The position numbers and the translations under genes are program-made. Shown here in pieces: positions 29,901 through 37,761 of a stretch of DNA of 64,000 bases. Position 1 is the first letter of the stretch, and every line of letters starts with the position of its first letter. The DNA comes from an uncultured Treponema sp. (GTDB lineage Bacteria; Spirochaetota; Spirochaetia; Treponematales; Treponemataceae): positions 1 to 64,000 of the forward strand of contig CAKUWD010000001.1 of NCBI GenBank assembly GCA_934699065.1, written 5' to 3'. Below the pieces are notes generated by a model, which was not told the origin of the DNA, did no database searches, and was given only the letters and a program-made list of their open reading frames with translations.

Positions 29901-30523
29901 TATCCAAGGGCACGAAGGAAAACTGTACCAAGAATCTTCTTTTTGCGGTCAATCTTTGCAAAAATAAGCTCTTTTTTCTGGTCAATTTCGAATTCAAGCC
30001 AAGATCCGCGATATGGAATGATACGGCTTGAGTATACACCCTTATCGTGGCAGAAAATAACGCCAGGTGAACGGTGAATCTGGGAAACAACTACGCGCTC
30101 AGCACCATTGATAACAAATGTACCACGGTCGGTCATGAGCGGAATGTCACCCATATAAATATCTTTCTGGAGGATTGCTCCAGTCTGAAGGAAATTCAAA
30201 TTAATACGGGCTTTTAAAGGAACTGAATAAGTAAGTCCTTTCTGCTTGCACTGCAACTCGGTGAATTTCTGATTCTCCCAGTCGAGCTCATAAAACTCAT
30301 ACTCCAATGACATATCGCCATTAGGACTTTCAATAGGAAAAGTAGAAGTAAAAACGTCCTGAAGTCCCTGGTTGAGGATTTCTTTTTTTTCTTTCAGAGC
30401 TTCTGCCTGAAGGAAATCATCATACGACTTTGTCTGGATTGCGATAAGATCAGGAACATCCATAGCATGCTGGATGGCCTTTCCATAATTTTGACGGTTG
30501 ATTGTTCGAGTCTTTGCGAACAT
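26966..30523 (-). CDS. rpoB: DNA-directed RNA polymerase subunit beta
   Basis: 1185 residues with all beta landmarks: the rifampicin region [20 protein letters not shown] followed by [12 protein letters not shown], then [20 protein letters not shown] and the C-terminal [20 protein letters not shown]. The residue aligned to E. coli Ser531 is Asn. Asn531 is known in spirochaetes and explains their natural rifampicin resistance. AGGGGG precedes the ATG. A stable hairpin lies between rplL and rpoB. The last codons overlap rpoC. Confidence 0.99.
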   Translation of the reverse strand: MFAKTRTINRQNYGKAIQHAMDVPDLIAIQTKSYDDFLQAEALKEKKEILNQGLQDVFTSTFPIESPNGDMSLEYEFYELDWENQKFTELQCKQKGLTYSVPLKARINLNFLQTGAILQKDIYMGDIPLMTDRGTFVINGAERVVVSQIHRSPGVIFCHDKGVYSSRIIPYRGSWLEFEIDQKKELIFAKIDRKKKILGTVFLRALGYSTREEIIRCFYDVEDVKVKKGDELVDKVLASAVIIKDEEGNEKRLFNAGTKLHPHDIDDLLANKIDEICVIRFDTRSNSNGDEKNTSLDSQMIINCFEREEVKFVKEGSVDNEPTKEDCLAAVYAILQPGEPMTVEQAEKDLNSLFFSERRYDLGRVGRYKLNKKFDYSDDVKDFTLIKEDIINTMKFLIKVYIGEEQIDDIDHLGNRRIRSVGELMTNQLKSAFARMERIAKERMSLKETDTMKPQDLISIKPIVAAIKEFFGSSQLSQFMDQINPLAELTHKRRLNALGPGGLSRDRAGFEVRDVHYSHYGRMCPIETPEGPNIGLIVSLAMYTRINDYGFLEAPYRKVENGKATNKVEYLSAMDEDKYFIGQVVEGMKKDGSFPTETISCRNRGNYTQRSPKDVQYIDVSPRQVISVSASLIPFLEHDDANRALMGCNMQRQAVPLLFPEPPHVGTGMERKCAYDSGVLIKAKHDGEVIYVSSELIKVKVDGSKAVDEYSLLKYQRTNNDTCNHQRPTVNVGEKVKAGDVLADGPATFNGELALGRNILVGFVPWNGYNYEDAVLISQRVVREDMYTSIHIKEFQIEIRETKLGPERITRDIPNTAEKALANLDSEGIIRIGAKVRSGDILVGKVTPKSETETTPEFKLLNSIFGEKAKEVRDSSLRVPHGIEGVVIDIQQMSRLEGDDLLPGVDKVVKVLIANKRKLREGDKMAGRHGNKGVVSRILPVEDMPYLEDGTPLDVCLNPLGVPSRMNIGQILESELGIAGKYLNQFFEVPVFESPSQKMIEDKLEEANKAVAGTGLKISTDCKQIVHDGRTGEPFVNPIFVGVIYYMKLHHLVDDKIHARATGPYSLVTQQPLGGKAQFGGQRFGEMEVWALEAYGAANTLQEMMTIKSDDMNGRTKIYESIVKGDPSSPIGIPESFNVLVQELRGLALDFTIYDAKGKQIALTERDQELIDKNASGFDKEDANA

Positions 30524-30624
30524 CAGATCCCCCTGATATTGTGTTTCGGCTCGTTGACTGCTACATGCAAGAAACTCTGCACAGCACAGAAAACACCGAT
30601 AATAAATGCCGTAAATACGACTAA

Positions 30625-30662
30625 AGGGGATATCCGGCCCTTTTACCTGCCAGACATCCCCT
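30625..30662 (-). other. Stable hairpin in the rplL-rpoB spacer
   Basis: In the mRNA AGGGGATGTCTGGC (30649-30662) pairs over 14 bp, including G-U pairs, with GCCGGATATCCCCT (30625-30638) around a 10-nt loop. In E. coli the same spacer holds a partial terminator and an RNase III site that set beta/beta' below L12. A similar role is likely here by position; there is only a short T-run after it. Confidence 0.7.
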
Positions 30663-30689
30663 ATAGATAAATTGTCAGTTTACGCTGAC

Positions 30690-31070
30690 TTATTTCTTGC
30701 TAGCCTTTCCACCAGCTTCTTCGATCTTCTTAATGAATTCGTCAGCATCAGCCTTAGATACACCTTCCTTAAGAGCTTTTGGTGCACCTTCAACAAGAGC
30801 CTTAGCTTCACCAAGTCCGAGACCTGTGATTTCGCGAACAGCCTTGATTACTGGAATCTTCTTTGCTGCGTCGAATGACTCGAGAGTTACTGTGAATTCA
30901 GTCTGCTCTTCGCCACCAGCTGCTGCACCTGCTGCTGCAGGACCTGCTGCTACTGCAACTGCTGCTGTAACGCCGAATTTTTCTTCCATTGCTTTTACGA
31001 GTTCTGATACTTCAAGAACTGACATAGATGCGATTGCATCAAGAATCTGATCATTTGTGAGAGCTGCCAT
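30690..31070 (-). CDS. rplL: 50S ribosomal protein L7/L12
   Basis: 126 residues: N-terminal dimer domain ([20 protein letters not shown]), Ala/Gly-rich hinge, and C-terminal domain with [20 protein letters not shown] and [15 protein letters not shown]. This is the multi-copy stalk protein that recruits translation GTPases. It is separated from rplJ by 174 nt with two hairpins. Confidence 0.98.
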   Translation of the reverse strand: MAALTNDQILDAIASMSVLEVSELVKAMEEKFGVTAAVAVAAGPAAAGAAAGGEEQTEFTVTLESFDAAKKIPVIKAVREITGLGLGEAKALVEGAPKALKEGVSKADADEFIKKIEEAGGKASKK

Positions 31071-31155
31071 ATTGTCTTCTCCACTATAAATTAGTTATAT
31101 TTTCCACCCAGTAGGTGGCAGCAGATTTAACTCAACTGAGTCTTTCTGCATTTAA

Positions 31156-31236
31156 CACCGACAGTCGACAGCTATGAAGCCTGACGGTGCTTTTATTTGT
31201 TGTTTTAGAAGGGATTATCGGGTCAAGCCCGATAAT
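31156..31236 (-). repeat. Two hairpins in the rplJ-rplL spacer, one REP-like
   Basis: ATTATCGGG-TCAAG-CCCGATAAT (31214-31236) is a 9-bp palindrome of the kind dispersed in many bacterial intergenic regions (CGGG-T-CAAG-CCCG core). Next to it CACCGACAG (31156-31164) pairs with CTGACGGTG (31181-31189) with one mismatch. Only one REP-like copy is seen in this window, so membership of a dispersed family is inferred. They could modulate the high L12 to L10 ratio. Confidence 0.5.
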
Positions 31237-31244
31237 GACACTGT

Positions 31245-31760
31245 TTAGTTTGCACCTTCTGCAGCTTTTTTGTCTGCGTAAGCCTTCAATGTAGCGGCAA
31301 GCTTCTGAGCTGGTCCGTTCATTGCAGACATAAGCATAGCAATAAGCTGGTTTCTTCCAGGAACCTTTGAGTAAGCCTCAATCTTAGCCTGGTCATAGAT
31401 TTCGTTAGCAATGCTAGCACCCTTTACTGAAAGTGCTGGAGCATCTTTAGCGAAGTCAAAGAGAACCTTTGCTACTTCGTTTGAATCTTCCTTAGCCATT
31501 GCAACAACAGTTGGTCCTTTGAGGTAGTCGGCAACGTTTTCAACCTTCATTTCCTCAAAAGCAATGCGTGCAAAGTTGTTTTTTACAACCTTAAGGATAG
31601 CATTCTTTTCACGAAGTTTATCACGAAGAGCAGTAATCTGCTCTACTGTAAGACCGCGATAGTCAGCGAAAATGAAGTCGCTGTAATCTGCAAATGTCTT
31701 TTTTGCTTCTTCAATAGCCTGAGCCTTAGCTGGCTGAATTTTCTTTGCTCTTACTGCCAT
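31245..31760 (-). CDS. rplJ: 50S ribosomal protein L10
   Basis: 171 residues: FADYRGLTVEQITALRDKLR, VVKNNFARIAFEE and PVAMAK-like VVAMAKEDSNEVAKVLFDFA match L10, the stalk base that carries L12 dimers on its C-terminal helix. The ATG overlaps the rplA stop by 1 nt (TAATG). Confidence 0.97.
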   Translation of the reverse strand: MAVRAKKIQPAKAQAIEEAKKTFADYSDFIFADYRGLTVEQITALRDKLREKNAILKVVKNNFARIAFEEMKVENVADYLKGPTVVAMAKEDSNEVAKVLFDFAKDAPALSVKGASIANEIYDQAKIEAYSKVPGRNQLIAMLMSAMNGPAQKLAATLKAYADKKAAEGAN

Positions 31761-32437
31761 TATTCGCCTTCCTTATAATCAACCCAAACACCTGGGCCCA
31801 TAGATGAACTTACAGACACAGACTTAACAAAACCAGCAGCTGCACCAGCAGGCTTCTTCTTGCTTACTTCAGCAAGGAGAGTGTTTACGTTTGCAACAAG
31901 CTTATCTGTATCCATAGAACACTTACCAACAGCAATGTGTACGATACCAGTCTTATCAGCACGGAACTCTGTACGACCCTTCTTAAGTTCTGCAACAGCC
32001 TGAGCTACGTTAGGAGTTACAGTACCAGTCTTAGGGTTAGGCATCAAACCTTTGCGTCCAAGAACCATACCAAGACGACCTACGTCTTTCATCATATCAG
32101 GGGTAGCAACAGCAACGTCGAAGTCCAACCAGCCATCCTTTACCTTTTCGATATATTCTTCACCTGCGAAAGCAGCACCAGCATCAAGAGCTTCCTTTAC
32201 CTTGTCTCCTTTACAGAAAACGAGAACTTTCTTTTCACCCTTGAACTGATTTGGGAATACCAATGTATCACGTACAGTAGCATTTTTCTCAAGACGAAGT
32301 ACAACGTGAGCTTCTACAGTCTCATCGAAGTTAGCAAACTTCATGTCCTGAACCATTTTACAAGCTGAAGCTACATCATATTTCTTTGAAAGATCATACT
32401 TTGCAGCAGCTGCGTTATATTTCTTTCCATGTTTCAT
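31760..32437 (-). CDS. rplA: 50S ribosomal protein L1
   Basis: 225 residues: MKHGKKYNAAAAKYDLSKKY, GRLGMVLGRKGLMPNPKTGT and GAAAGFVKSVSVSSSMGPGV are characteristic. L1 forms the mobile E-site stalk and in E. coli represses its own operon by binding the L11 leader. It is 1 nt after rplK. Confidence 0.98.
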   Translation of the reverse strand: MKHGKKYNAAAAKYDLSKKYDVASACKMVQDMKFANFDETVEAHVVLRLEKNATVRDTLVFPNQFKGEKKVLVFCKGDKVKEALDAGAAFAGEEYIEKVKDGWLDFDVAVATPDMMKDVGRLGMVLGRKGLMPNPKTGTVTPNVAQAVAELKKGRTEFRADKTGIVHIAVGKCSMDTDKLVANVNTLLAEVSKKKPAGAAAGFVKSVSVSSSMGPGVWVDYKEGE

Positions 32438-32438
32438 A

Positions 32439-32870
32439 TTACTGCTCCACCTCTACACCCATACTGCGAGCAGTACCGGCAATGATTTTCTTTGCTGCTT
32501 CGATATCGTTAGCATTGATATCTGGCATCTTTGTCTTAGCAATTTCTTCCAGGTCTTTCTTAGAAAGAGTTGCAACCTTATTACGAAGAGGATTTCCTGA
32601 ACCCTTATCGAGTTTGCAAGCCTTCTTAATAAGAACTGCTGCTGGAGGAGTTTTAAGAATGAATGTGTAAGATTTGTCCTGATAAACTGTAATTACTACA
32701 GGGATTACAAGACCTTTTTCCATTGACTTAGTTCGATCATTGAATTCCTGAACGAACTTTGGAGCTGAAACTCCGTGAGGTCCAAGAGCTGGTCCAATTG
32801 GAGGAGCTGGTGTTGCTGCTCCTGCAGGACACTGCAATTTGATCACGGCAGTTACTTTCTTTGTAGCCAT
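32439..32870 (-). CDS. rplK: 50S ribosomal protein L11
   Basis: 143 residues: [20 protein letters not shown], the proline-rich start motif, and the C-terminal rRNA-binding domain ending [16 protein letters not shown]11 forms the GTPase centre with L10-L12. A 159-nt spacer separates it from nusG. Confidence 0.98.
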   Translation of the reverse strand: MATKKVTAVIKLQCPAGAATPAPPIGPALGPHGVSAPKFVQEFNDRTKSMEKGLVIPVVITVYQDKSYTFILKTPPAAVLIKKACKLDKGSGNPLRNKVATLSKKDLEEIAKTKMPDINANDIEAAKKIIAGTARSMGVEVEQ

Positions 32871-33029
32871 TTTATTTCTCCCAATGTTGGTGTGAAAGCA
32901 TCATATAGATGTCTTTCTAACGAAACGCCTATGTCCAACGGACCTGCGCCTCTCCCAAAAACAGGATTAAATGATTTGTACTTGGGATACAAACCCCTGA
33001 ATTTGCCACTATAATAAATGTATAAAAAC
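32871..33029 (-). promoter_or_regulatory. Spacer/leader between nusG and rplK
   Basis: 159 nt without a gene. In the mRNA it holds GTCC-GTT-GGAC and other short dyads and ends in GGGAGAAATAAAATG at rplK. An AT-rich TTATTATAG stretch near 33010 could be a -10 element but lacks a clear -35. This is where L1 autoregulation acts in other bacteria; I cannot identify an L1 site from sequence alone. Confidence 0.35.
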
Positions 33030-33608
33030 TTAGGCTTTTTCAGCCTGAAGGAAGCTTACTTCTACAGGTGTAGGGCGTCCAAAAATCTGAACCTCAACAC
33101 TAAGCTTCTCTTTTTCCATATTAATTTCTTTTACAGTACCAGTAAATGATGCAAATGGACCGTCAGCAATCTTAACAACATCACCAACGTTGAATGACTG
33201 GCGTACACGCACCTGTTTATCACCCTTGATAACACCAGACTTCTGAAGAAGATTCATAGCTTCATCTTTAGTGATTGGCATAGGACGATTAGAACGGCTC
33301 ACATTACCAACAAAGCCGGTAACACCCTGAATCTTATACAGCTTAGCACAAGTATCTTTCCAGCCAATTTCTGGAAGATTCATTTCAAGCATTATATAAC
33401 CAGGGAGAAACTTATTTGAACGTGTGCGTTTTTTACCATCTTTAATTTCAACAACTTCTTCAACAGGAACCTTTACATCAATAACAACTTCCGGATCAAT
33501 TCCTGTCTTATCTCCACTAGAAAATTTTTCAAGAAGAGACTTAATTGTACGTTCGATTTTTCCTTCGTAACCAGTGTAAGTATGAAGAATATACCAGCTC
33601 TTAGACAT
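33030..33608 (-). CDS. nusG: Transcription termination/antitermination factor NusG
   Basis: 192 residues. The N-terminal NGN domain begins SKSWYILHTYTGYEGKIERT and includes FLPGYIMLEMNLPEIGWKD and VTGFVGNVSRSNRPMPI. The C-terminal KOW domain is FNVGDVVKIADGPFASFTGT. A spirochaete-style insertion rich in charged residues lies near 35-55. It couples RNA polymerase to S10 or Rho. It is 9 nt after secE. Confidence 0.97.
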   Translation of the reverse strand: MSKSWYILHTYTGYEGKIERTIKSLLEKFSSGDKTGIDPEVVIDVKVPVEEVVEIKDGKKRTRSNKFLPGYIMLEMNLPEIGWKDTCAKLYKIQGVTGFVGNVSRSNRPMPITKDEAMNLLQKSGVIKGDKQVRVRQSFNVGDVVKIADGPFASFTGTVKEINMEKEKLSVEVQIFGRPTPVEVSFLQAEKA

Positions 33609-33617
33609 TTTTCCGTC

Positions 33618-33800
33618 CTATTTCATCAAAATACGGAACAACTCAGTAAAACCAAGATCAAGTAATCCAAGTATCAAAGCAACGAGGATTGTAGAAATAA
33701 TAACAACTTTGATTGAAGAAATTACATCATCTTTTGTAGGCCACACTACTCTCTTCAATTCTGCTTTGCTTTCTTTAAAAAACTGAATTACTTTAGCCAT
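33618..33800 (-). CDS. secE: Preprotein translocase subunit SecE
   Basis: 60 residues with one C-terminal membrane helix (VVIISTILVALILGLLDLGF) and the amphipathic FFKESKAELKRVVWPTKDDV signature that clamps SecY. Usual short bacterial form. It lies between tRNA-Trp and nusG, the conserved secE-nusG arrangement. Confidence 0.97.
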   Translation of the reverse strand: MAKVIQFFKESKAELKRVVWPTKDDVISSIKVVIISTILVALILGLLDLGFTELFRILMK

Positions 33801-33820
33801 AACACCTTTCCTTTATAAAT

Positions 33821-33893
33821 CAGGGCAGGCAGGATTTGAACCCACGACAGGCGGTTTTGGAGACCGCTGCTCTACCAGCTGAACTACTGCCCT
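33821..33893 (-). tRNA. tRNA-Trp (anticodon CCA)
   Basis: 73-nt cloverleaf on the minus strand: acceptor AGGGCAG/CTGCCCT with discriminator G, D-arm GTTC..GAGC, anticodon loop CTCCAAA giving CCA, T-loop TTCAAAT. CCA is not encoded. It lies between rpmG and secE; tRNA-Trp next to secE is a recurrent bacterial arrangement. Confidence 0.97.
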
Positions 33894-33932
33894 ATATATC
33901 TAAACCGGCCGAAACCGGATAAATATCAAAAA

Positions 33933-34109
33933 TTATTTTGCTTTTGTTTCTTTATGAAGAACACTCTTCTTGCAGAACGGACAGTACTTATTCTTCTCGA
34001 GCTTTCCTGTGATGTTCTTGCGGTTCTTGTAAGTAGTATAATTCTTTCTCTTACATTCTGTGCACTGCAAAGCGATAATTTCAACAGCACCTTTCTTCTT
34101 GCTTCCCAT
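33933..34109 (-). CDS. rpmG: 50S ribosomal protein L33, zinc-binding form
   Basis: 58 residues: [40 protein letters not shown] and [15 protein letters not shown]. Two CxxC pairs make it the C+ form. It has AGGAG before the ATG at 34109 and lies between two tRNA genes, the standard rpmG-tRNA-secE order. Confidence 0.96.
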   Translation of the reverse strand: MGSKKKGAVEIIALQCTECKRKNYTTYKNRKNITGKLEKNKYCPFCKKSVLHKETKAK

Positions 34110-34150
34110 ATTTAACTCCTAAATATATTCGCCAAAAAAATAATTTTCAA

Positions 34151-34223
34151 AGCCCACGTGCAGAATCGGACTGCAGACCTCCACATTACCGATGTGGTGC
34201 TCTACCAACTGAGCTACGGGGGC
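34151..34223 (-). tRNA. tRNA-Thr (anticodon GGT), with unusual T-loop
   Basis: 73-nt cloverleaf on the minus strand: acceptor GCCCCCG with 3' partner CGTGGGC (mismatch C5:T68), D-arm GCTC/GAGC, anticodon arm CCACA-TCGGTAA-TGTGG giving GGT, T-stem TGCAG/CTGCA. The T-loop is TCCGATT in place of TTCRANN, so position 55 (normally pseudouridine) is C. It is first in the transcript, directly behind a strong promoter. It is probably functional, but the two deviations deserve checking. Confidence 0.9.
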
Positions 34224-34268
34224 ATTTGCAGTATTCCACACTAACTCATAGAAAACATGCGTTCTACG

Positions 34269-34297
34269 AATATAAACTAAGAAATAATTTTAGTCAA
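34269..34297 (-). promoter_or_regulatory. Promoter of the tRNA-Thr/rpmG/secE/nusG/rpl/rpoBC transcript
   Basis: On the minus strand TTGACT (34292-34297), 17 nt, TATATT (34269-34274), about 45 nt before the tRNA-Thr 5' end. It is likely the main promoter for about 11.7 kb up to the terminator after rpoC. Confidence 0.85.
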
Positions 34298-34353
34298 TAA
34301 AATTCTTTTAGAATTCAAGAAAATTCTACGAATTTTTAAGTATTAGAAAGGAG

Positions 34354-34369
34354 AAAGCCTTCCCCTGCG
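34354..34369 (+). repeat. 16-bp fragment shared with the GC-rich repeat at 59381-59454
   Basis: AAAGCCTTCCCCTGCG occurs here and, inverted, at 59435-59450. In both places it sits in a GC-rich intergenic patch that stands out from its AT-rich surroundings, which suggests a dispersed repeat in this genome. Confidence 0.5.
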
Positions 34370-34477
34370 GCCGCCCTAAAACCTGCTGCCGGCAAATAAA
34401 ACCTATCACTTTAATAGGATAGAATTTATCTACCATTTATGTTATCATCACATATCATTTTAAGCAATGAGGTTTAT

Positions 34478-35347
34478 ATGAATATTGATATGCTGATAGA
34501 CGGAATCCTGGATTCCTATGACAGATATGGACTCATCAATAGAAATCACACTGAAGATTTTCCAAACAGACAAAATGTAGTTTCTATTCTTTCAGATTTA
34601 CAGTCGGTCGTTTTTCCTGGTTTCAGAGCAGCAGAAGACATTGATTCTGTAAACATCAGATACGTAATCGGTCAAAAAGTTAACAATATAATTGCAAACC
34701 TCACCCGCGAAATTCAAAAAGCCCTGATTTATACAAGAGTTCAAACCTGCAATCATGAAGAAATCGGGAACATTTCGGAATCTCATTGCTTCAAACTCGC
34801 AGAAAAAACTGCAGTAGCTTTAATAGAAGAAATCCCGGAAATAAGACGCCAGATTCAGCTGGATGTTGTTGCTACATTTAACGGCGACCCTGCTGCAAAA
34901 AGTAACGAAGAGGTTGTTTTGTCTTATCCAGGGCTCGAAGCAATTCTCGTTTACCGCATTGCCCATTTCCTTTATAAAAGCGGAGTACCTATCATTCCAC
35001 GCATTATGAGTGAACACGTTCATGGAAAAACCGGAATTGATATTCATCCGGGTGCAACGATTGGCGAATCATTCTTTATTGACCATGGAACCGGTGTTGT
35101 TGTAGGTGAAACCTGTATAATAGGAAACAACGTAAAGATTTATCAGGGTGTTACACTCGGAGCTTTAAGCGTTAAGAAAAATCTTCAAAATAAAAAGCGT
35201 CATCCAACTATTGAAGATGATGTAACAATTTATGCAAACGCTACAATTTTAGGTGGAGAAACAATAATAGGCCGCGGCTCAATAATCGGTGGTAATACCT
35301 GGGTAACAGAAAGTGTTCCTGCCGGCTCGTTGATTACACAAGGCTAA
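34478..35347 (+). CDS. cysE: Serine O-acetyltransferase
   Basis: Transfers acetyl from acetyl-CoA to L-serine, the first step to cysteine. 289 residues from the ATG at 34478, which has GAGG 6 nt upstream; an in-frame ATG 39 nt earlier (34439) lacks a well-placed site. The N-terminal helical domain is followed by left-handed beta-helix hexapeptide repeats: [19 protein letters not shown], the active-site [15 protein letters not shown] and a terminal [20 protein letters not shown]. The form is the longer EpsC/plant-like type. The sulfhydrylase-type gene at 61757 is another sulfur-assimilation gene in the window. Confidence 0.93.
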   Translation: MNIDMLIDGILDSYDRYGLINRNHTEDFPNRQNVVSILSDLQSVVFPGFRAAEDIDSVNIRYVIGQKVNNIIANLTREIQKALIYTRVQTCNHEEIGNISESHCFKLAEKTAVALIEEIPEIRRQIQLDVVATFNGDPAAKSNEEVVLSYPGLEAILVYRIAHFLYKSGVPIIPRIMSEHVHGKTGIDIHPGATIGESFFIDHGTGVVVGETCIIGNNVKIYQGVTLGALSVKKNLQNKKRHPTIEDDVTIYANATILGGETIIGRGSIIGGNTWVTESVPAGSLITQG

Positions 35348-35386
35348 AAAAAATCACCACGAACTTGTTTCGGGGTCTATAAAAAG

Positions 35387-35407
35387 ATGCTGAAACAATT
35401 TCAGCAT
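35387..35407. terminator. Hairpin after cysE, second terminator for the facing small RNA
   Basis: ATGCTGAAA-CAA-TTTCAGCAT, a 9-bp stem. On the plus strand it is 40 nt after cysE and followed by a T-rich but interrupted tail; on the minus strand it is followed by CTTTTT. It likely serves both convergent transcripts. Confidence 0.6.
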
Positions 35408-35419
35408 GATTCTGTCTGT

Positions 35420-35518
35420 TAAAAAAAAACAAGGTTCCCAGACAGTAACACTAAAAGGGAACCTTGCCGTCCAGCGTTGCTGGACATCGGAGAGAGTTTA
35501 TCAGCTTATTTACAAGCT
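35420..35518 (-). ncRNA. Candidate trans-acting small RNA
   Basis: About 99 nt between a consensus promoter and an intrinsic terminator on the minus strand, with no reading frame of note. Predicted structure from the sequence: a 5' hairpin AGCTT-gtaaat-AAGCT; a single-stranded stretch containing ACTCTCTCCG, complementary to Shine-Dalgarno-type GGAGAG sequences; a hairpin GTCCAGC-AAC-GCTGGAC; and a terminator hairpin CAAGGTTCCC/GGGAACCTTG with a 17-nt loop followed by nine T. This is the classical shape of a regulatory RNA that base-pairs with ribosome-binding sites. It matches no RNA family I recognise. Neither end is proven. Confidence 0.7.
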
Positions 35519-35524
35519 GACTTT

Positions 35525-35553
35525 AATATAATACCATCTTTTTTAGATGTCAA
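35525..35553 (-). promoter_or_regulatory. Promoter of the candidate small RNA
   Basis: On the minus strand TTGACA (35548-35553), 17 nt, TATATT (35525-35530). The spacer contains CATCT-TTTTT-AGATG (35535-35549), a dyad that could be an operator. No gene other than the small RNA lies downstream on this strand before cysE in antisense. Confidence 0.8.
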
Positions 35554-35640
35554 TACTTTTATGAAAAATTCACAATCTTTTTATGATTTTTTTCATCAAA
35601 ATAAAATAATTAAATAGCAACCGCAAAAAGAGGCATAATA

Positions 35641-36987
35641 ATGGCAAAGAAAAATGGTTCAATTGTTTACAAATGCAGTAACTGCGGATATACACAACCT
35701 CGCTGGCTGGGACGCTGCCCGGAATGCGGTGAATGGAATTCTCTTGAAGAAATCATAATTGACAGAAACAACATTACTCCTGCTGGACGTGGAAAAGAAG
35801 CTGTAGAAAAACAAAAACCTGTAGTTCTATCTACAATTGAAGCTCAGAAGAACACAAGGCTTTCTACCGGAATAGACGAATTTGACCGTGTACTTGGGGG
35901 AGGAGCCACAAAAAGATCTGCAATTTTACTTGGTGGTGAACCTGGAATTGGAAAATCAACTCTGCTTTTACAAACTGCAGCAAGCATAGCAATAAAAGAT
36001 GCAAAAGTTCTTTACATAAGCGGAGAGGAATCGGCAGCACAAATTAAGGAACGCGCAGACCGGCTTGGTCTTATCTGTAATGGGATCAATATTTTATGTA
36101 CTTCCAGACTGGAAGACTCTCTCGACGCTCTGGATTCTCTAAATCCTGCATTTGTAATAATCGATTCAATACAAACCATTTACAGTGCAGAAGCCGGAAT
36201 CATACCGGGAACAGTAAATCAATTGAAATATTGTGCCAACGAATTTATTTCCTGGGTAAAAGAACGAGAATCTGTTTTGATTATGACTGCACATGTGACA
36301 AAAGAAGGAACAATTGCAGGACCAAAATCTCTTGAACATATGGTAGACACTGTCATTTCTTTTGAGCGAAATGCAGATGATATAAGATTTTTGCATGCAC
36401 AGAAAAACCGATTTGGCTCTGTTGATGAAATTGGAATTTTCAGTATGACAGAAAAAGGGCTTGAACCGGTAATAAATCCGGCTTCACTCTTTTTGACAAA
36501 AAGAAAAGAAAATCAACCGGCAGGAGTAGCCTGCACACCAGTTTTTGAAGGAAGCCGTGTATTTTTAGTAGAAATACAAGCCCTGACAGTCCCTGCAAAA
36601 GCAAGCATTTCCAGAATTTACAGTGAAAAAATCGATTCTGGCCGGGTAGCCCGGGTGGCAGCTGTCATTGAAAAGCGCTGCGGACTATGTTTTTCGGACC
36701 AGGATATTTATGTAAATGTAGCAGGTGGTATAAAACTAAGTGAAAGCTCAATAGATGCTGCTCTCGCAGCTGCTCTTTATTCTGCAAGAACTGACATTGC
36801 TGTAAAAAATGGAACCGCAGTATTTGGAGAACTGAGCCTTGCCGGAGAAATTCGTCCTGTAACTAAAACAAAACAACGTATAAAAGCTGCCGAGGGGCTT
36901 GGATTTACAAGTATTCTGTCACCTGCCAGCGACGATAAAGCTGGAATTCAGGACATAAAAACACTCATAAAAACAATTTTCCGGTAA
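35641..36987 (+). CDS. radA: DNA repair protein RadA/Sms
   Basis: 448 residues, a branch-migration helicase of recombination and repair. Domains in order: zinc finger CSNCGYTQPRWLGRCPECG (11-29), RecA-like ATPase with Walker A GGEPGIGKSTLLLQ (near 98), the RadA-specific KNRFG motif (AQKNRFGSVDEIG, near 257), and a C-terminal Lon-protease-like domain (VAGGIKLSESSIDAALAAAL). Full length. GAGG lies 9 nt before the ATG. Confidence 0.97.
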   Translation: MAKKNGSIVYKCSNCGYTQPRWLGRCPECGEWNSLEEIIIDRNNITPAGRGKEAVEKQKPVVLSTIEAQKNTRLSTGIDEFDRVLGGGATKRSAILLGGEPGIGKSTLLLQTAASIAIKDAKVLYISGEESAAQIKERADRLGLICNGINILCTSRLEDSLDALDSLNPAFVIIDSIQTIYSAEAGIIPGTVNQLKYCANEFISWVKERESVLIMTAHVTKEGTIAGPKSLEHMVDTVISFERNADDIRFLHAQKNRFGSVDEIGIFSMTEKGLEPVINPASLFLTKRKENQPAGVACTPVFEGSRVFLVEIQALTVPAKASISRIYSEKIDSGRVARVAAVIEKRCGLCFSDQDIYVNVAGGIKLSESSIDAALAAALYSARTDIAVKNGTAVFGELSLAGEIRPVTKTKQRIKAAEGLGFTSILSPASDDKAGIQDIKTLIKTIFR

Positions 36988-37135
36988 ATTTGAGTATATT
37001 TGGGTGTTACTGTGTCATTTTATTCTTATTAAGTGGGTAATTTTGATACAGTAATATTCATTTTCATTCGTGATTATCTTATACTTCTCATCCCCAATTA
37101 CCAAGAAAATCTATATTTTTTTATAAAACTATCAC

Positions 37136-37152
37136 TTGGCACGATAATTGCT
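37136..37152 (+). promoter_or_regulatory. Sigma-54 promoter of hsp20
   Basis: TTGGCACGATAATTGCT has GG at -24 and GC at -12 separated by exactly 10 nt and matches the sigma-54 consensus TGGCAC-N5-TTGCW at every fixed base. The predicted start is near 37163, about 50 nt before the hsp20 ATG. rpoN is encoded in this window at 45767-47203. Confidence 0.85.
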
Positions 37153-37214
37153 ATATATAAAGTGTAAGCTGTTAGCTTATAAAAAAAATAAATCAAATAC
37201 AAAGAGGTATAGAT

Positions 37215-37634
37215 ATGAACGAACTTTCATTTATTGATTCACTTTTTAATGACATGATGGGTAACACACCTTGTGTTACATATTCTGCAGGCGCTCCTCG
37301 TGTTGATGTAAAGGAAGAAGACAACGCTTACACTTTGGAAATGGAATTGCCTGGCCGTACAGAGAAAGACGTAAATATCGAGCTAGACCACGACAATTTG
37401 ACCATTGCCTCTAAAACAGAAGAGACAAAGGAAACCAAAGAAGATAAAAAAGACAAGAAGGCTAAGTACATCCTTAAGGAGCGCAGATGCTCAAGCTTTG
37501 AACGACGCTTTTCTTTACCAGCTGATGTTGATGCGGAGTCTATTAAGGCTAACTTTAAGAATGGCATTTTGACAATAAATATGCAGAAGAAAGCTATTGC
37601 AGCTCCAAAGCATATTGCAATTGAAGCGTGCTAA
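37215..37634 (+). CDS. Small heat shock protein Hsp20 family
   Basis: 139 residues, an ATP-independent holdase. The alpha-crystallin domain spans about 24-130: RVDVKEEDNAYTLEMELPGR, FERRFSLPADVDAESIKANF and the A-x-x-x-NGIL motif AKFKNGILTINM-like stretch near 118-127. A charged Lys/Glu/Asp insertion lies near 70-85. The start has AGAGG 9 nt upstream. It is a single-gene unit between a sigma-54 promoter and a strong terminator. The usual heat-shock CIRCE element is absent. Confidence 0.95.
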   Translation: MNELSFIDSLFNDMMGNTPCVTYSAGAPRVDVKEEDNAYTLEMELPGRTEKDVNIELDHDNLTIASKTEETKETKEDKKDKKAKYILKERRCSSFERRFSLPADVDAESIKANFKNGILTINMQKKAIAAPKHIAIEAC

Positions 37635-37670
37635 GTGAGCGTTGCAGGCTGACTGCTTCCATAAAAAAAA

Positions 37671-37711
37671 GGTGCGTGAAACGGGAATGATGTTTCACGC
37701 ACCCTTTTTTT
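37671..37711. terminator. Strong terminator after hsp20
   Basis: GGTGCGTGAAAC (37671-37682) and GTTTCACGCACC (37692-37703) form a 12-bp perfect stem with a 9-nt loop, flanked by A8 and T7, so it can end hsp20 and also the pgsA transcript from the other side. Confidence 0.92.
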
Positions 37712-37761
37712 ATTCCGCATCCAGCCTGCAAAAATCACAGACTTATCAATTGCAATATGTT

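Noticed and set aside
37185..37214. CIRCE or ROSE-type heat-shock element before hsp20.
   Set aside because: No TTAGCACTC-N9-GAGTGCTAA dyad is present and no U-rich hairpin covers the GAGG site; the sigma-54 promoter explains the region better.
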